A stretch of DNA of 64,000 nucleotides from Rhodovarius crocodyli (GTDB lineage Bacteria; Pseudomonadota; Alphaproteobacteria; Acetobacterales; Acetobacteraceae): positions 186,001 to 250,000 of the forward strand of contig NZ_SACL01000006.1 of assembly GCF_004005855.1 (NCBI RefSeq), written 5' to 3'. Under the pieces are notes generated by a model. That model made no database searches, had not been told where the DNA came from, and was given only the letters and a program-made list of their open reading frames with translations. Position 1 is the first letter of the stretch. The number at the start of each line of letters is the position of its first letter. The translations under genes were made by a program, and so were the position numbers. Shown here one piece after another: positions 8,398 through 19,660 of this stretch.

Positions 8398-9811
8398 GAA
8401 TGGCCACGACCGCGGAACGCGCCGCGGCCAGGATCGGCGCCGGGAACAGGAACATGAAGCCCGTGAACAGGCCCGTGCCCGCCAGCACGACCGAGACGGC
8501 GGCCGGGCGCGCATCGAAGGCCCCGACCGGCGCGTCGAAGTACATCACCTTGATGACGCGCAGGTAGTAGTAGGCCGACACCACGGAGGACAGCACGCCC
8601 ACCACGGCCAGCACCCAGAAGCCCTGCTCGATCGCCGGCAGCAGCACATAGAGCTTGCCGAAGAAGCCGGCCATGGGCGGCACGCCCGCCATGGAGAACA
8701 TGAAGATGGCCATCGCCAACGCCATGCCCGGATCGGTGCGGCCGAGGCCCGCCAGGTCGTCGATCCCCTCCAGCGCGCGGCCGTCGCGGCGCATGGCCAC
8801 CAGCACGGCGAAGGTGCCGAGGTTCATGAACAGGTAGATGGCCATGTAGACCAGCACGCCGCGCAGGCCGCTCTCGCCGCCCACCGCCAGGCCCATCAGC
8901 GTGAAGCCGATATGGCCGATGGAGGAATAGGCCATCAGGCGCTTGATGTTGCGCTGACCGAGCGCCGCGAAGGCACCCATCACCATGGAGAGCAGGGAGA
9001 CCAGCACGATCACCTGCTGCCACTGGGCCACCGTGTCCCCGAAGGGGCCGGCCAGCACGCGGGTCAGCAGCGCCACCGCCGCCACCTTGGGCGCCGAGGC
9101 GAAGAAGGCCGTCACCGGGGTCGGCGCGCCCTCATACACGTCGGGCGTCCACATGTGGAACGGCACGGCGGAGATCTTGAAGCAGAGGGCCGCGATGATG
9201 AACACGATGCCCACCACGACGCCGGCGGAAATGCCCTGCTGCGCGGAGAAGGCATCGGCCAGGCGGTCGAAGTTGGTGGTGCCCGCGAAGCCATAGACCA
9301 GCGAGGCGCCGTAGAGCAGCAGGCCCGAGGCCAGCGAGCCCAGGATGAAGTACTTGAGGCCCGCCTCGGTCGCCCGGCCGCTGTCGCGGTGGAAGGCGGC
9401 CAGCACGTACAGCGGCAGGGAGAGCAGCTCCAGGCCCATGTACAGCGCCATCAGGTCGTTGGCCGAGATCATCACCATCATGCCGATGGTGGCGAGCAGG
9501 ACCAGGATCGGGAACTCGAAGCGGGCGATGCCCTGCTTGGTGTTCCAGTCCAGCGCCAGCATCAGGCCGAGCGCCGCACCCGCGATGGCCAGCAGCTTCA
9601 TGAAGGTGGAGAAGCTGTCGGCGACATACTGGCCGCCGAAGGCCGAGCCTTCGCCCTGGGCGAGCGTGAGCCCGCCCGCCAGCAGCAGCGCGCCGAGGCT
9701 GGCCATGGTGACGCCGAAGCTGGTGTCACGCTTCGGGATGACCCCGGCCACGAGGATGATCAGCGCCGAGATGGCCAGCGCGATCTCGGGAAGTGCGAGC
9801 TTCCATTCCAT
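8384..9811 (-). CDS. nuoN: NADH-quinone oxidoreductase subunit N
   Basis: A 475-residue antiporter-like membrane subunit of complex I (ND2 homologue) with about 14 helices. It carries conserved charged residues in mid-membrane, such as the GLELLSLPLYVLA region near residue 130 and KISAVPFHMWTPDVYEG near 235, the signature of the proton-translocating NuoL/M/N family. It is the last gene of the nuo operon, 1 bp after the nuoM stop, and overlaps birA, so the cofactor genes downstream may be expressed with complex I. Confidence 0.96.
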   Translation of the reverse strand: MEWKLALPEIALAISALIILVAGVIPKRDTSFGVTMASLGALLLAGGLTLAQGEGSAFGGQYVADSFSTFMKLLAIAGAALGLMLALDWNTKQGIARFEFPILVLLATIGMMVMISANDLMALYMGLELLSLPLYVLAAFHRDSGRATEAGLKYFILGSLASGLLLYGASLVYGFAGTTNFDRLADAFSAQQGISAGVVVGIVFIIAALCFKISAVPFHMWTPDVYEGAPTPVTAFFASAPKVAAVALLTRVLAGPFGDTVAQWQQVIVLVSLLSMVMGAFAALGQRNIKRLMAYSSIGHIGFTLMGLAVGGESGLRGVLVYMAIYLFMNLGTFAVLVAMRRDGRALEGIDDLAGLGRTDPGMALAMAIFMFSMAGVPPMAGFFGKLYVLLPAIEQGFWVLAVVGVLSSVVSAYYYLRVIKVMYFDAPVGAFDARPAAVSVVLAGTGLFTGFMFLFPAPILAAARSAVVAILGAG

Positions 9812-9812
9812 C

Positions 9813-11327
9813 TCAGTTGATCCCCGCGAGACGCGCGACGCTCAGCGCCGCCTCATGCTGCTGCAGCAGCGCAGCGACCGAGGCGGAGAAGAACGAGGTA
9901 AAGGAGGAGGGGTAGATGCCCATCCAGAGGGTCAGCACGATCAGCGGCGCGAAGATCACCACCTCACGCGCGGTCAGGTCCTTCAGGCCGCGCAGATGCT
10001 CATGCGTGATCTTGCCGAAGGCGATGCGCTTGTACAGGTACAGCATGTAGGCCGCGCCCAGCACCATGCCGGTGCTGGCACCCAGCGCCACCCAGGGGCT
10101 GGACGCCCAGGCGCCGACGATCACCAGGAACTCACCCGGGAAGCCCGCGGTGCCCGGCAGCGCGACGGAAGCCATGGTGAACAGCATGAACACGATGGCA
10201 TAGGCCGGCAGGATCTTGGCGACACCGCCGTAGCGCGCGATCTCACGCGTGTGCTCGCGGTCGTAGAGGACGCCCACGCAGAGGAACAGCGCGCCGGAGA
10301 CGACGCCGTGGGACAGCATCTGGAACAGCGCGCCTTCGAGGCCCTGCTGGTTGAAGGTGAAGGTGCCGATCGTGACGATGCCCATATGGGCGACGGACGA
10401 ATAGGCGATCAGCTTCTTCATGTCCTGCTGCGCGAGGGCCACCAGCGAGGTGTAGACCACGGCGATGACCGACAGGGCGAAGATGAAGGGCGCGAAATCG
10501 GCGCTCGCCTGCGGCAGCAGCGGCAGGCTGAAGCGCAGGAAGCCGTAGCCGCCCATCTTCAGCAGCACGCCGGCCAGGATGACGGAGCCCGCAGTCGGTG
10601 CCTCGACGTGGGCGTCCGGCAGCCAGGTGTGCACCGGCCACATCGGCACCTTCACCGCGAAGGACGCGAAGAAGGCGAAGAAGATGATCGGCTGCCAGGC
10701 CACCGGCACCTGGAACTGCATCAGCGCCGGGATGTCCGTGGTGCCGGCCGCATACCACAGGGCGATGATCGCCAGCAGCATCAGCACGGAACCCAGGAAG
10801 GTGTAGAGGAAGAACTTGTAGGCCGCGTAGACGCGCCGCGCCCCGCCCCAGATGCCGATGATCAGGAACATCGGGATCAGGACGCCCTCGAAGAAGATGT
10901 AGAACATGATCATGTCCAGGGACACGAACATGCCGATCATCATCGTCTCAAGGATGAGGAAGGCGATCATGTATTCGCGCACGCGGCTGGTCACGCTCTC
11001 CCAGGAGGCGAGGATGCACAGCGGCGTCAGGGCGGTCGCCAGCAGCACGAACAGCACCGAGATGCCGTCCACGCCCAGGTGATAGCCGATGCCGAAATCC
11101 GGCAGCCAGTCGAGCTTTTCCTCGAACTGGAAGGCGGCGGTGGTCTTGTCGAAGCTGATCCAGAGGATGAGCGACAGCACGAAGACGATCAGGCTGGTCC
11201 AGAGCGCGGTCCAGCGAGCGTTGCTCGCGACCGTCTCCTCCTCACCACGCACCAGCATGATGATGAGGGCGCCGGCCAGCGGCAGGAAGGTCAGCAGCGA
11301 GAGAAGCGGAAAGCCCGCGGCGTTCAT
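9813..11327 (-). CDS. nuoM: NADH-quinone oxidoreductase subunit M
   Basis: A 504-residue membrane subunit of the complex I proton-pumping arm (ND4 homologue). It shows about 14 helices, the conserved glutamate region [23 protein letters not shown] near residues 120-145, and the [19 protein letters not shown] motif near 225, all typical of NuoM. It sits between nuoL and nuoN with gaps of 3 and 1 bp, as expected in a single operon. Confidence 0.97.
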   Translation of the reverse strand: MNAAGFPLLSLLTFLPLAGALIIMLVRGEEETVASNARWTALWTSLIVFVLSLILWISFDKTTAAFQFEEKLDWLPDFGIGYHLGVDGISVLFVLLATALTPLCILASWESVTSRVREYMIAFLILETMMIGMFVSLDMIMFYIFFEGVLIPMFLIIGIWGGARRVYAAYKFFLYTFLGSVLMLLAIIALWYAAGTTDIPALMQFQVPVAWQPIIFFAFFASFAVKVPMWPVHTWLPDAHVEAPTAGSVILAGVLLKMGGYGFLRFSLPLLPQASADFAPFIFALSVIAVVYTSLVALAQQDMKKLIAYSSVAHMGIVTIGTFTFNQQGLEGALFQMLSHGVVSGALFLCVGVLYDREHTREIARYGGVAKILPAYAIVFMLFTMASVALPGTAGFPGEFLVIVGAWASSPWVALGASTGMVLGAAYMLYLYKRIAFGKITHEHLRGLKDLTAREVVIFAPLIVLTLWMGIYPSSFTSFFSASVAALLQQHEAALSVARLAGIN

Positions 11328-11330
11328 GGC

Positions 11331-13241
11331 TCAGCGCCCCAGCAGAAAGAGCGAAACGAAGACGACGAGGCCGATGATCATGGCGAAGGCATAGCTCGCC
11401 ACCCTCCCCGTCTGCAGCCGCATGGCGCTGCGCCCCACGCCGGCCGTCAGTGCCGCCATGCCGTTCGGCATGCCGTCGATGATGCGGGCATCGCCCGTCT
11501 GCCACAGCCCGCGCGCCAGGCGCTGGGCGGGGCGAACGAACAGGAAGTCGTACAGCTCGTCGAAGTACCACTTGTTCAGCAGGAAGCGGTACACGCCGCC
11601 GAAGGTGGAGGCGAGCTTGCCCGGCACGCCGGGCGCGACGACATACAGCAGCACCGCCAGGATGATGCCCGACACCGCGACGGTGGTGGCCATCAGCGGC
11701 ACCCAATGCGGCGCATGGTGCATCGCCTCGATCATGTGCTTGGCCGGCAGGTTGAAGATCGCGCCGTTCCAGAACTCGGCCTGATGATGGCCGATGAAGT
11801 GGGGCGCGAAGACGATACCCGTCAGGATCGCGCCGGCGGACAGCACCAGCAGCGGCACCAGCATGACCGCCGGGCTCTCATGCACGTGCTCCATCGTGTG
11901 ATGGTCCGCGCGCGGCTTGCCGTGGAAGGTCATGATGATCAGGCGCCAGGAGTAGAAGGCGGTCAGGAAGGCGGCCAGCACCAGGCAGATGAAGGCATAG
12001 GTGCCCGACGCCGTATGGGCGGCGATGGTGCCCTCCAGGATCGCGTCCTTGGAGTAGTAGCCCGCGAAGATCGGGATGCCGGCCAGCGCCAGGCTGCCGA
12101 TCCAGAACATCGCGTAGGTCACCGGGATCTTCTTCCAGATGCCGCCCATCTTGCGGATATCCTGCTCGTCCGACATCGCGTGGATCACGGAGCCGGCGGA
12201 GAGGAACAGCAGCGCCTTGAAGAAGGCGTGGGTGAACAGGTGAAAGACCGAGGCCTGATAGAGGCCGACGCCCGCGGCCGCGAACATGTAGCCCAGCTGC
12301 GAGCAGGTGGAGTAGGCGATCACGCGCTTGATGTCGTTCTGCACGCAGCCGATGGTCGCCGCGAACAGCGCCGTCGAAGCACCGACCACGGTGACGAAGC
12401 CGAGCGCATAGGGCGCGTGCTCCATGACGGGCGACATGCGCGCCATCAGGAACACGCCCGCGGTCACCAGGGTGGCCGCATGGATCAGCGCGGAAACAGG
12501 CGTCGGGCCCTCCATCGCGTCCGGCAGCCAGGTGTGCAGGCCGAGCTGCGCGGACTTGCCGCAGGCGCCCAGGAACAGCAGCACGCCGATCACTTCCATG
12601 GAGCGGAAGCCCAGGATCTGGTCGTCCAGGTGCTGCGGGATGGCGGCGAAGATGGTGCCGAATTCCAGCGAACCGAAGGTCCAGAAGGTCAGCGCCATGC
12701 CCAGCATGAAGAACAGGTCGCCCACGCGGTTCACGATGAAGGCCTTCATCGCGGCCTTGCAGGCGCTTTCCTTCTCATACCAGTAGCCGATGAGCAGGTA
12801 GCTCGCGAGGCCGATGCCTTCCCAGCCGAAGAACAGCTGCACCAGGTTATCGGCCGTCACCAGCATGAGCATCATGAAGGTGAACAGCGACAGGTAGGCG
12901 AAGAAGCGCGGCGTCGTCTCGTCATGCGACATGTACCCGACCGAGTACATGTGGATGAAGGTCGAGATGAAGGTGACCATGGCCACCATCACCGCGCTCA
13001 GCGTGTCGAAGCGCAGCGACCAGGAGAAGCTCATGTCGCCGACATCGAGCCAAGTCAGCAGCAGCTCGGTGCGCGGGGATTCATGGAAGGCGACGTCGAT
13101 AAAGGCGGTCACGCCGCAGGCAGCGGCCAGCACCATGAAGAACACGGTGGTCCACTGCGCGGCCTTGTCGCCGATGAAACGGCCCAGGAACCCGCTGATG
13201 AGACAGCCCAGCAGCGGGAAGAAAACGGCTCCGACGAACAT
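11331..13241 (-). CDS. nuoL: NADH-quinone oxidoreductase subunit L
   Basis: A 636-residue distal membrane subunit of complex I (ND5 homologue). About 15-16 helices are followed by the long C-terminal amphipathic helix and anchoring helix that run along the membrane arm. The WEGIGLASYLLIG motif near residue 145 and the HTWLPDAMEGPTPVSALIHA motif near 235 are diagnostic. The start is 3 bp downstream of the nuoK stop. Length is normal. Confidence 0.97.
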   Translation of the reverse strand: MFVGAVFFPLLGCLISGFLGRFIGDKAAQWTTVFFMVLAAACGVTAFIDVAFHESPRTELLLTWLDVGDMSFSWSLRFDTLSAVMVAMVTFISTFIHMYSVGYMSHDETTPRFFAYLSLFTFMMLMLVTADNLVQLFFGWEGIGLASYLLIGYWYEKESACKAAMKAFIVNRVGDLFFMLGMALTFWTFGSLEFGTIFAAIPQHLDDQILGFRSMEVIGVLLFLGACGKSAQLGLHTWLPDAMEGPTPVSALIHAATLVTAGVFLMARMSPVMEHAPYALGFVTVVGASTALFAATIGCVQNDIKRVIAYSTCSQLGYMFAAAGVGLYQASVFHLFTHAFFKALLFLSAGSVIHAMSDEQDIRKMGGIWKKIPVTYAMFWIGSLALAGIPIFAGYYSKDAILEGTIAAHTASGTYAFICLVLAAFLTAFYSWRLIIMTFHGKPRADHHTMEHVHESPAVMLVPLLVLSAGAILTGIVFAPHFIGHHQAEFWNGAIFNLPAKHMIEAMHHAPHWVPLMATTVAVSGIILAVLLYVVAPGVPGKLASTFGGVYRFLLNKWYFDELYDFLFVRPAQRLARGLWQTGDARIIDGMPNGMAALTAGVGRSAMRLQTGRVASYAFAMIIGLVVFVSLFLLGR

Positions 13242-13244
13242 CGA

Positions 13245-13556
13245 TCAGCCTTTCAGCGTCGAGATGTCCTCGACCTCGATGGAACCGCGATTGCGGAAGT
13301 AGATGACGAGAATGGCGAGGCCGATGGCGGCTTCTGCAGCCGCGACCGTCAGGATCAGCATGGCGAAGACCTGGCCGGCCAGATCGTCCAGCCGGGAGGA
13401 GAAGGCCACCAGGTTCAGGTTCACCGAGAGCAGGATGAGCTCGATGCTCATCATGATGACGATGACGTTCTTGCGGTTCAGGAAGATGCCGAACACGCCG
13501 AGCACGAAGAGGATGGCACTGACCGTGAGGTAGTGCCCGAGACCGATCTCCAGCAT
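13245..13556 (-). CDS. nuoK: NADH-quinone oxidoreductase subunit K
   Basis: A 103-residue three-helix membrane subunit (ND4L homologue). Conserved acidic residues within the helices are seen in [15 protein letters not shown] (middle helix) and [11 protein letters not shown] (third helix), which contribute to the central hydrophilic axis for proton transfer. It overlaps the nuoJ stop by one base and precedes nuoL by 3 bp. Length is that of the family. Confidence 0.97.
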   Translation of the reverse strand: MLEIGLGHYLTVSAILFVLGVFGIFLNRKNVIVIMMSIELILLSVNLNLVAFSSRLDDLAGQVFAMLILTVAAAEAAIGLAILVIYFRNRGSIEVEDISTLKG

Positions 13557-14263
13557 CAGTGATGCCCCCCATGACCGTGATCGTCGTGACCATGGCCGTG
13601 GCCATGGGAAACCTGCTTAGGCGCGGGTTCGGGCTTGGGCAGCGGGCGATAGATGCCCAGCTCCCGGATGCCCTTGCCGCTCGGCACGGAGAGGATCTCG
13701 ACCTTGCCCTCGCGCGCCAGCTGGTCCTCGATGACCTGGCGGCGGGTGCCCGGGCGCTCACGCAGGGTCAGCACGATGGCGCCCATCATGGCGACCAGCA
13801 GGATCAGCCCCGCGATCTGGAACAGGAAGACATAGTCCGTGTAGAGCACGCGGCCGAGGGCCACCGTGTTGGACACCCCGCCCGGCACCGGAGACAGGCG
13901 CAGCTCAGCCGCGTCGCCGCTGAACTGCCAGGTGCCCATCACCATCAGCAGCTCCAGGAACAGGATGCCGCCGACCACGGCCCCGAAGGGCGCGTAGCGC
14001 TGGAAGCCCTCACGCATCTTCGCGAAGTCGATGTCGAGCATCATGACCACGAAGAGGAACAGCACGGCGACCGCGCCGACATAGACGATGACCAGGATCA
14101 TCGCCAGGAACTCGGCCCCCGCCAGCAGGAACAGGCCCGCCGCGTTGAAGAAGCCGAGGATGAGGTAGAGCACCGAATGCACAGGATTGCGCGAGGTGAC
14201 CACCATGGTCGCACACGCGATCAGGATCGCGGCGAACAGGTAGAAGGCGAGACCGGCAATCAT
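13556..14263 (-). CDS. nuoJ: NADH-quinone oxidoreductase subunit J, His-rich tail
   Basis: A 235-residue membrane subunit (ND6 homologue) with five helices, including the conserved [19 protein letters not shown] segment of TM3 that forms the pi-bulge region in complex I. The start is ATG 14263, overlapping the nuoI stop as ATGA; upstream codons in the frame are nuoI shadow. The C-terminus extends past the last helix by about 60 residues and ends in a strongly His-rich tail (8 His in the last 16 residues), which is not part of the conserved subunit. Confidence 0.95.
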   Translation of the reverse strand: MIAGLAFYLFAAILIACATMVVTSRNPVHSVLYLILGFFNAAGLFLLAGAEFLAMILVIVYVGAVAVLFLFVVMMLDIDFAKMREGFQRYAPFGAVVGGILFLELLMVMGTWQFSGDAAELRLSPVPGGVSNTVALGRVLYTDYVFLFQIAGLILLVAMMGAIVLTLRERPGTRRQVIEDQLAREGKVEILSVPSGKGIRELGIYRPLPKPEPAPKQVSHGHGHGHDDHGHGGHH

Positions 14264-14745
14264 CGATAGGGTGCGTCCAGTTCGAGCCGCTTGGCGATCT
14301 CGGCTTCCCAACGGTCGCCGTTCGCCAGCAGGCGGTCCTTGTCGTACATGAGCTCCTCGCGGGTCTCGGTCGCGAACTCGAAGTTCGGACCCTCCACGAT
14401 GGCGTCCACCGGGCAGGCTTCCTCGCACATGCCGCAGTAGATGCACTTGGTCATGTCGATGTCGTAGCGCGTGGTGCGGCGGCTGCCGTCCTCACGCGGT
14501 TCGGCCTCGATCGTGATGGCCTGCGCGGGGCACACGGCCTCGCACAGCTTGCACGCGATGCAGCGTTCCTCGCCGTTGGCGTAGCGGCGCAGCGCGTGCT
14601 CCCCCTTGAAGCGCGGCGACAGCGGCAGCTTCTCATAGGGGTACATGATGGTGGCCTTCTTGCCGAAGAAGTACTTCAGCGTCAGCCCCAGACCGGAGAC
14701 CAGCTCGGCGAGCAGGAAACTCCGCGCGAAACGATCGAGCCTCAT
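14260..14745 (-). CDS. nuoI: NADH-quinone oxidoreductase subunit I
   Basis: A 161-residue peripheral ferredoxin-like subunit carrying clusters N6a and N6b, which pass electrons toward NuoB. Two complete CxxCxxCxxxCP motifs are visible: C62, C65, C68, C72 and C101, C104, C107, C111. The start chosen is ATG 14745, which overlaps the nuoH stop as ATGA; the longer frame upstream encodes nuoH shadow. The N-terminal amphipathic helix ([15 protein letters not shown]) matches the membrane-surface helix of the family. Confidence 0.97.
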   Translation of the reverse strand: MRLDRFARSFLLAELVSGLGLTLKYFFGKKATIMYPYEKLPLSPRFKGEHALRRYANGEERCIACKLCEAVCPAQAITIEAEPREDGSRRTTRYDIDMTKCIYCGMCEEACPVDAIVEGPNFEFATETREELMYDKDRLLANGDRWEAEIAKRLELDAPYR

Positions 14746-15761
14746 GCCGGCAGCCACCCCATCAGTTTCAGCGTCAATGCCGTGATGATCAGCCACACCA
14801 GGCTGAACGGCAGGAAGACCTTCCAGCCCAGACGCATAAGCTGGTCATAGCGGTAGCGCGGGAAGGTCGCGCGCACCCACACGAAGCAGAAGAACAGCAG
14901 CCCGGCCTTCAGCGCGAACCACAGCGGGCCCGGCACCCAGGTGAAGGGCTCGATCGCCATCGGCGGCAGCCACCCACCCAGGAACAGGATGGTGGTCAGC
15001 GAGCACATCAGCAGGATGTTCGCGTATTCGCCGAGGAAGAACAGCGCGAAGGACATCGAGGAGTATTCGACGAAGAAGCCCGCCACCAGCTCGCTCTCGC
15101 CCTCGGGAAGGTCGAAGGGCGCGCGGTTGGTTTCCGCCAGCGTGCTGATGAAGAAGATGATCGCCATCGGGAACAGCGGGATCACGTACCAGACGGTGGT
15201 CTGGGCCCGCACGATCTCGGTCAGGTTCAGCGAGCCCGCGCAGAGCAGCACGCAGACGATGACGAAGCCCATCGAGACTTCGTAGGACACCATCTGCGCG
15301 GCAGAGCGCAGCGCGCCGAGGAAGGCGTATTTCGAGTTGGACGCCCAGCCCGCGATGATGACGCCGTAGACGCCGAGCGAGCTGACCGCGAACAGGTACA
15401 GGATGCCGACATTGATGTCGGCGATGGCCCAGCCATCATTCACCGGGATGACCGACCAGGCGATCATCGCGAGCAGGAAGGTCAGCATCGGCGCCGCGAG
15501 GAAGAGGTACCGGCTCGCGCCCGTGGGCACGATGGTTTCCTTCATCAGCATCTTCAGCGCGTCGGCGAAGGGCTGCAGCATGCCGAAGGGGCCGACCACG
15601 TTCGGCCCCTTGCGCAGCTGCATCGCGGCCATGATCCGGCGCTCGGCCCAGGTCATGTAGGCCACCGCGATCAGCACCGGCACCAGAAGGGCCAGCGCCT
15701 GCGCGACCGTCAGCACCAGGTGGCCGACGGGGGTGGCCAGGAAGTCTTGTAGAGCCTGCAT
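14742..15761 (-). CDS. nuoH: NADH-quinone oxidoreductase subunit H
   Basis: A 339-residue eight-helix membrane subunit (ND1 homologue) that forms the quinone entry channel at the junction of the two arms. Family motifs are [16 protein letters not shown] near residue 45, [18 protein letters not shown] near 215, and the [19 protein letters not shown] helix, with conserved acidic residues of the E-channel. It lies 3 bp after nuoG and overlaps nuoI. Confidence 0.97.
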   Translation of the reverse strand: MQALQDFLATPVGHLVLTVAQALALLVPVLIAVAYMTWAERRIMAAMQLRKGPNVVGPFGMLQPFADALKMLMKETIVPTGASRYLFLAAPMLTFLLAMIAWSVIPVNDGWAIADINVGILYLFAVSSLGVYGVIIAGWASNSKYAFLGALRSAAQMVSYEVSMGFVIVCVLLCAGSLNLTEIVRAQTTVWYVIPLFPMAIIFFISTLAETNRAPFDLPEGESELVAGFFVEYSSMSFALFFLGEYANILLMCSLTTILFLGGWLPPMAIEPFTWVPGPLWFALKAGLLFFCFVWVRATFPRYRYDQLMRLGWKVFLPFSLVWLIITALTLKLMGWLPA

Positions 15762-15764
15762 GGG

Positions 15765-17750
15765 TTACTCCGCCGCCAGCAGCGGGGTGGAGCCCATATA
15801 GACCTTGGCGCATTCGGCCATGGTCGGGCTCGCCCGGCCGATCGGCTCAGCCTGCCAGTAATTGCGCGAGGATGCCGCGAAGGCCGCCGTGCCGGCAGGA
15901 CCGGCAACGGGGGCGGCACCGGGTTCGGCCCGCACCAGACCCTGCGCCGAGAACAGCGGATGCGCGGCGCGCAGCTGCTCCAGCGTGTCGAAGGGCACGG
16001 TCACGTCGAGGGCCGCGGCCGCCGCGCGCAGGATGCGCCAGTCGGGCTTGGCCTCGCCGGGCGGCTGCACCGCGGCATAGGCGCGCTGCACCCGGCCCTC
16101 GGTGTTCACCCAGGTGCCTTCCTTCTCGGTATAGGCGGCGCCCGGCAGGATCACATCCGCCCGCGCAGCGCCGGCATCGCCATGGTGGCCCTGATAGACC
16201 ACAAAGGTGCCGGCCGGGATGGCCGATGCGTCGAAGCCGTCGGCACCCAGCAGCCACAGCGCGTCCACGGCACCCGGGGCCATCATGCCCGCGAGGTCGA
16301 GACCGCCCTGCCCCGGCAGGAAGCCGAGATCCAGCGCGCCGACCTGGCCGCCAAAATGATGCAGCAGGCTGAAGCCGTTCCAGTCGGGCGTGGGGTTCGC
16401 CAGCGCCCAGGCCTGGGCCAGCAGCGCCTTGGCATCGGGGCGGGTCAGCGCCTCGCGGCTCAGGATCACGACCGGCTTCTGCGCACCGGCCAGGAAGTCG
16501 GTCGCCAGTGCGGCCGGATCCTCACCCAGATGCGTGTAGCGGTAGGTCAGGTCGAGGCCCTTCGCACCGACGAAACCCACCTTCAGCCCGGCCAGATAGG
16601 CCTTGCGGATGCGCGCGTTGATCACGGGCGCCTCGGTGCGCGGGTTGCCGCCGATGATCAGCAGCGCGTCCGCTTCCTCGATGCCCGCGATGGTCGCGTT
16701 GAACAGGTAATGCGCGCGGTTGGCGCCGTCGATGGCGGCACCGTCCTGGCGGCAATCCATGTTGGCCGAGCCCATGCCGGCCAGCAGCGACTTCAGCGCT
16801 AAGATCGCCTCGGCGTCCACCGTGTCACCCACGATGCCGCCGACGCGGCCCTTGAAGCCTTCGGCGACGGCCACCATCGCCTCTTCCCAGGTCGCGGGCT
16901 TCAGCTTGCCGTCGCGCTTCACCCAGGGGCGGTCCAGGCGCTTGCGCTTCAGCCCGTCGAAGGAGAAGCGGCCGCGGTCGCCCATCCACTCCTCGTTCAC
17001 GTCATCGTCCTGGCGCGGCATGATGCGCAGCACCTCGGCGCCGCGCGTGTCGATGCGGATGGGGGTGCCCGTCGCGTCCAGCACGTCGATGCTGTCGGTC
17101 TTGGTCAGCTCCCAAGGGCGCGCCACGAAGGCGTAGGGGCGGCTGGTCAGCGCGCCCACCGGGCAGATGTCGATCAGGTTGCCGGAAAGCTCGCTGGTCA
17201 GCGCCTTTTCGACATAGGTCCCGATTTCCATGTTCTCGCCGCGGTTGGTCGCACCGAGTTCGGGCACGCCCGCGACTTCGGCGGCGAAGCGGACGCAGCG
17301 CGTGCACTGGATGCAGCGCGTCATCACCGTCTTCACCAGCGGGCCGACATACTTGTCCTTCACCGCGCGCTTGGGTTCGTGGAAGCGGCTGATGCCGTTG
17401 CCATAGCCCACGGCCTGGTCCTGCAGGTCGCACTCACCGCCCTGGTCGCAGATCGGGCAATCCAGCGGGTGGTTGATCAGCAGGAATTCCATCACGCCCC
17501 GGCGCGCGTTGCGCACCACCGGCGTGTCGGTGAACACCTTCATCCCGTCCATGACGGGGTATGCGCAGGAGGCGACGGGCTTGGGCGCCCGTTCCACCTC
17601 GACCAGGCACATGCGGCAGTTACCCGCCACCGACAGGCGCTCATGATAACAGAAGCGCGGGATTTCCTTGCCCGCCGCCTCGCAGGCCTGGAGGACGGAG
17701 GAGCCGTTGGGCACCTCCACCTCGATCCCGTCGACCGTGACTTTCGCCAT
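15765..17750 (-). CDS. nuoG: NADH-quinone oxidoreductase subunit G
   Basis: A 661-residue peripheral subunit (75-kDa homologue). Cluster ligands are visible: [2Fe-2S] N1b at C34, C45, C48, C62; the His-liganded cluster N5 at H94, C98, C101, C107; and cluster N4 at C146, C149, C152, C196. The C-terminal molybdopterin-oxidoreductase-like domain is retained as a structural relic. The start is ATG 17750, 5 bp downstream of the nuoF stop; codons upstream in this frame are nuoF shadow. An extra N7 cluster motif (C-x2-C-x3-C after the N4 region, as in E. coli) is not seen. Confidence 0.96.
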   Translation of the reverse strand: MAKVTVDGIEVEVPNGSSVLQACEAAGKEIPRFCYHERLSVAGNCRMCLVEVERAPKPVASCAYPVMDGMKVFTDTPVVRNARRGVMEFLLINHPLDCPICDQGGECDLQDQAVGYGNGISRFHEPKRAVKDKYVGPLVKTVMTRCIQCTRCVRFAAEVAGVPELGATNRGENMEIGTYVEKALTSELSGNLIDICPVGALTSRPYAFVARPWELTKTDSIDVLDATGTPIRIDTRGAEVLRIMPRQDDDVNEEWMGDRGRFSFDGLKRKRLDRPWVKRDGKLKPATWEEAMVAVAEGFKGRVGGIVGDTVDAEAILALKSLLAGMGSANMDCRQDGAAIDGANRAHYLFNATIAGIEEADALLIIGGNPRTEAPVINARIRKAYLAGLKVGFVGAKGLDLTYRYTHLGEDPAALATDFLAGAQKPVVILSREALTRPDAKALLAQAWALANPTPDWNGFSLLHHFGGQVGALDLGFLPGQGGLDLAGMMAPGAVDALWLLGADGFDASAIPAGTFVVYQGHHGDAGAARADVILPGAAYTEKEGTWVNTEGRVQRAYAAVQPPGEAKPDWRILRAAAAALDVTVPFDTLEQLRAAHPLFSAQGLVRAEPGAAPVAGPAGTAAFAASSRNYWQAEPIGRASPTMAECAKVYMGSTPLLAAE

Positions 17751-17755
17751 GCGTC

Positions 17756-19051
<1,296 letters not shown>

Positions 19052-19054
19052 GGA

Positions 19055-19660
19055 TCAGCCCTCCTCACCGGTCAGGACCATGGGACCACCCTCGGGCGCG
19101 CTGGTCTGGCGGCCGATGACGCTGCCCGGGGTCGGCCGCTCGCCGCGCTTCAGCGCCTCGATCAGCTTCACCGTGCTGTCGTAGTCCATGTCCTCGTAAT
19201 AGTCGTCGTCGACCTGCAGGATCGGCGCGTTCACGCAGGCGCCGAGGCACTCGACCTCGCTCATGGTGAACAGCCCGTCGGGGCTGGTCGCGCCATAGCC
19301 GCTGACGTGGCCGGCATCCTTGCAGGCGCGCAGCACGTCATCGGACCCGCGCAGCATGCACGGCGTGGTGCCGCAGACCTGCAGGTGATAGCGGCCCATC
19401 TTCTTCGTGTTGAACATGAAGTAGAAGGTCGCGACCTCATACACGCGGATCGGCGCGATCTCGAGGCGTTCCGCGATCGCGTCCATCGCCACGCGCGGCA
19501 CCCAGGCGCTGCCGGTCTGGCGGCCCATCTGCTTCTGCACGACATACAGCAGCGGGATGGTGCCGCTGGCCTTCTTCGGCTCAGGGTAACGAGCGAGGAT
19601 CTCGGCGATCTTCTTCTCGCTCTCCTCGTCGAACGCGAAAGATTGGGGTTCTTCGCTCAC
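19055..19660 (-). CDS. nuoE: NADH-quinone oxidoreductase subunit E
   Basis: A 201-residue thioredoxin-fold subunit (24-kDa homologue) holding the off-path [2Fe-2S] cluster N1a. Ligands are C96, C101, C138 and C142, in the CGTTPC and CLGAC motifs. The C-terminal 40 residues are a low-conservation extension. Its start overlaps the nuoD stop by 4 bp (ATGA). Confidence 0.97.
   Translation of the reverse strand: MSEEPQSFAFDEESEKKIAEILARYPEPKKASGTIPLLYVVQKQMGRQTGSAWVPRVAMDAIAERLEIAPIRVYEVATFYFMFNTKKMGRYHLQVCGTTPCMLRGSDDVLRACKDAGHVSGYGATSPDGLFTMSEVECLGACVNAPILQVDDDYYEDMDYDSTVKLIEALKRGERPTPGSVIGRQTSAPEGGPMVLTGEEG

Noticed and set aside
9345-13562. Open frame of 1405 codons on the plus strand
   Set aside because: It lies antisense to nuoN, nuoM, nuoL and nuoK and is rich in H, Q, R, D and E with no domain pattern, a common artefact of high-GC codon bias opposite membrane-protein genes.
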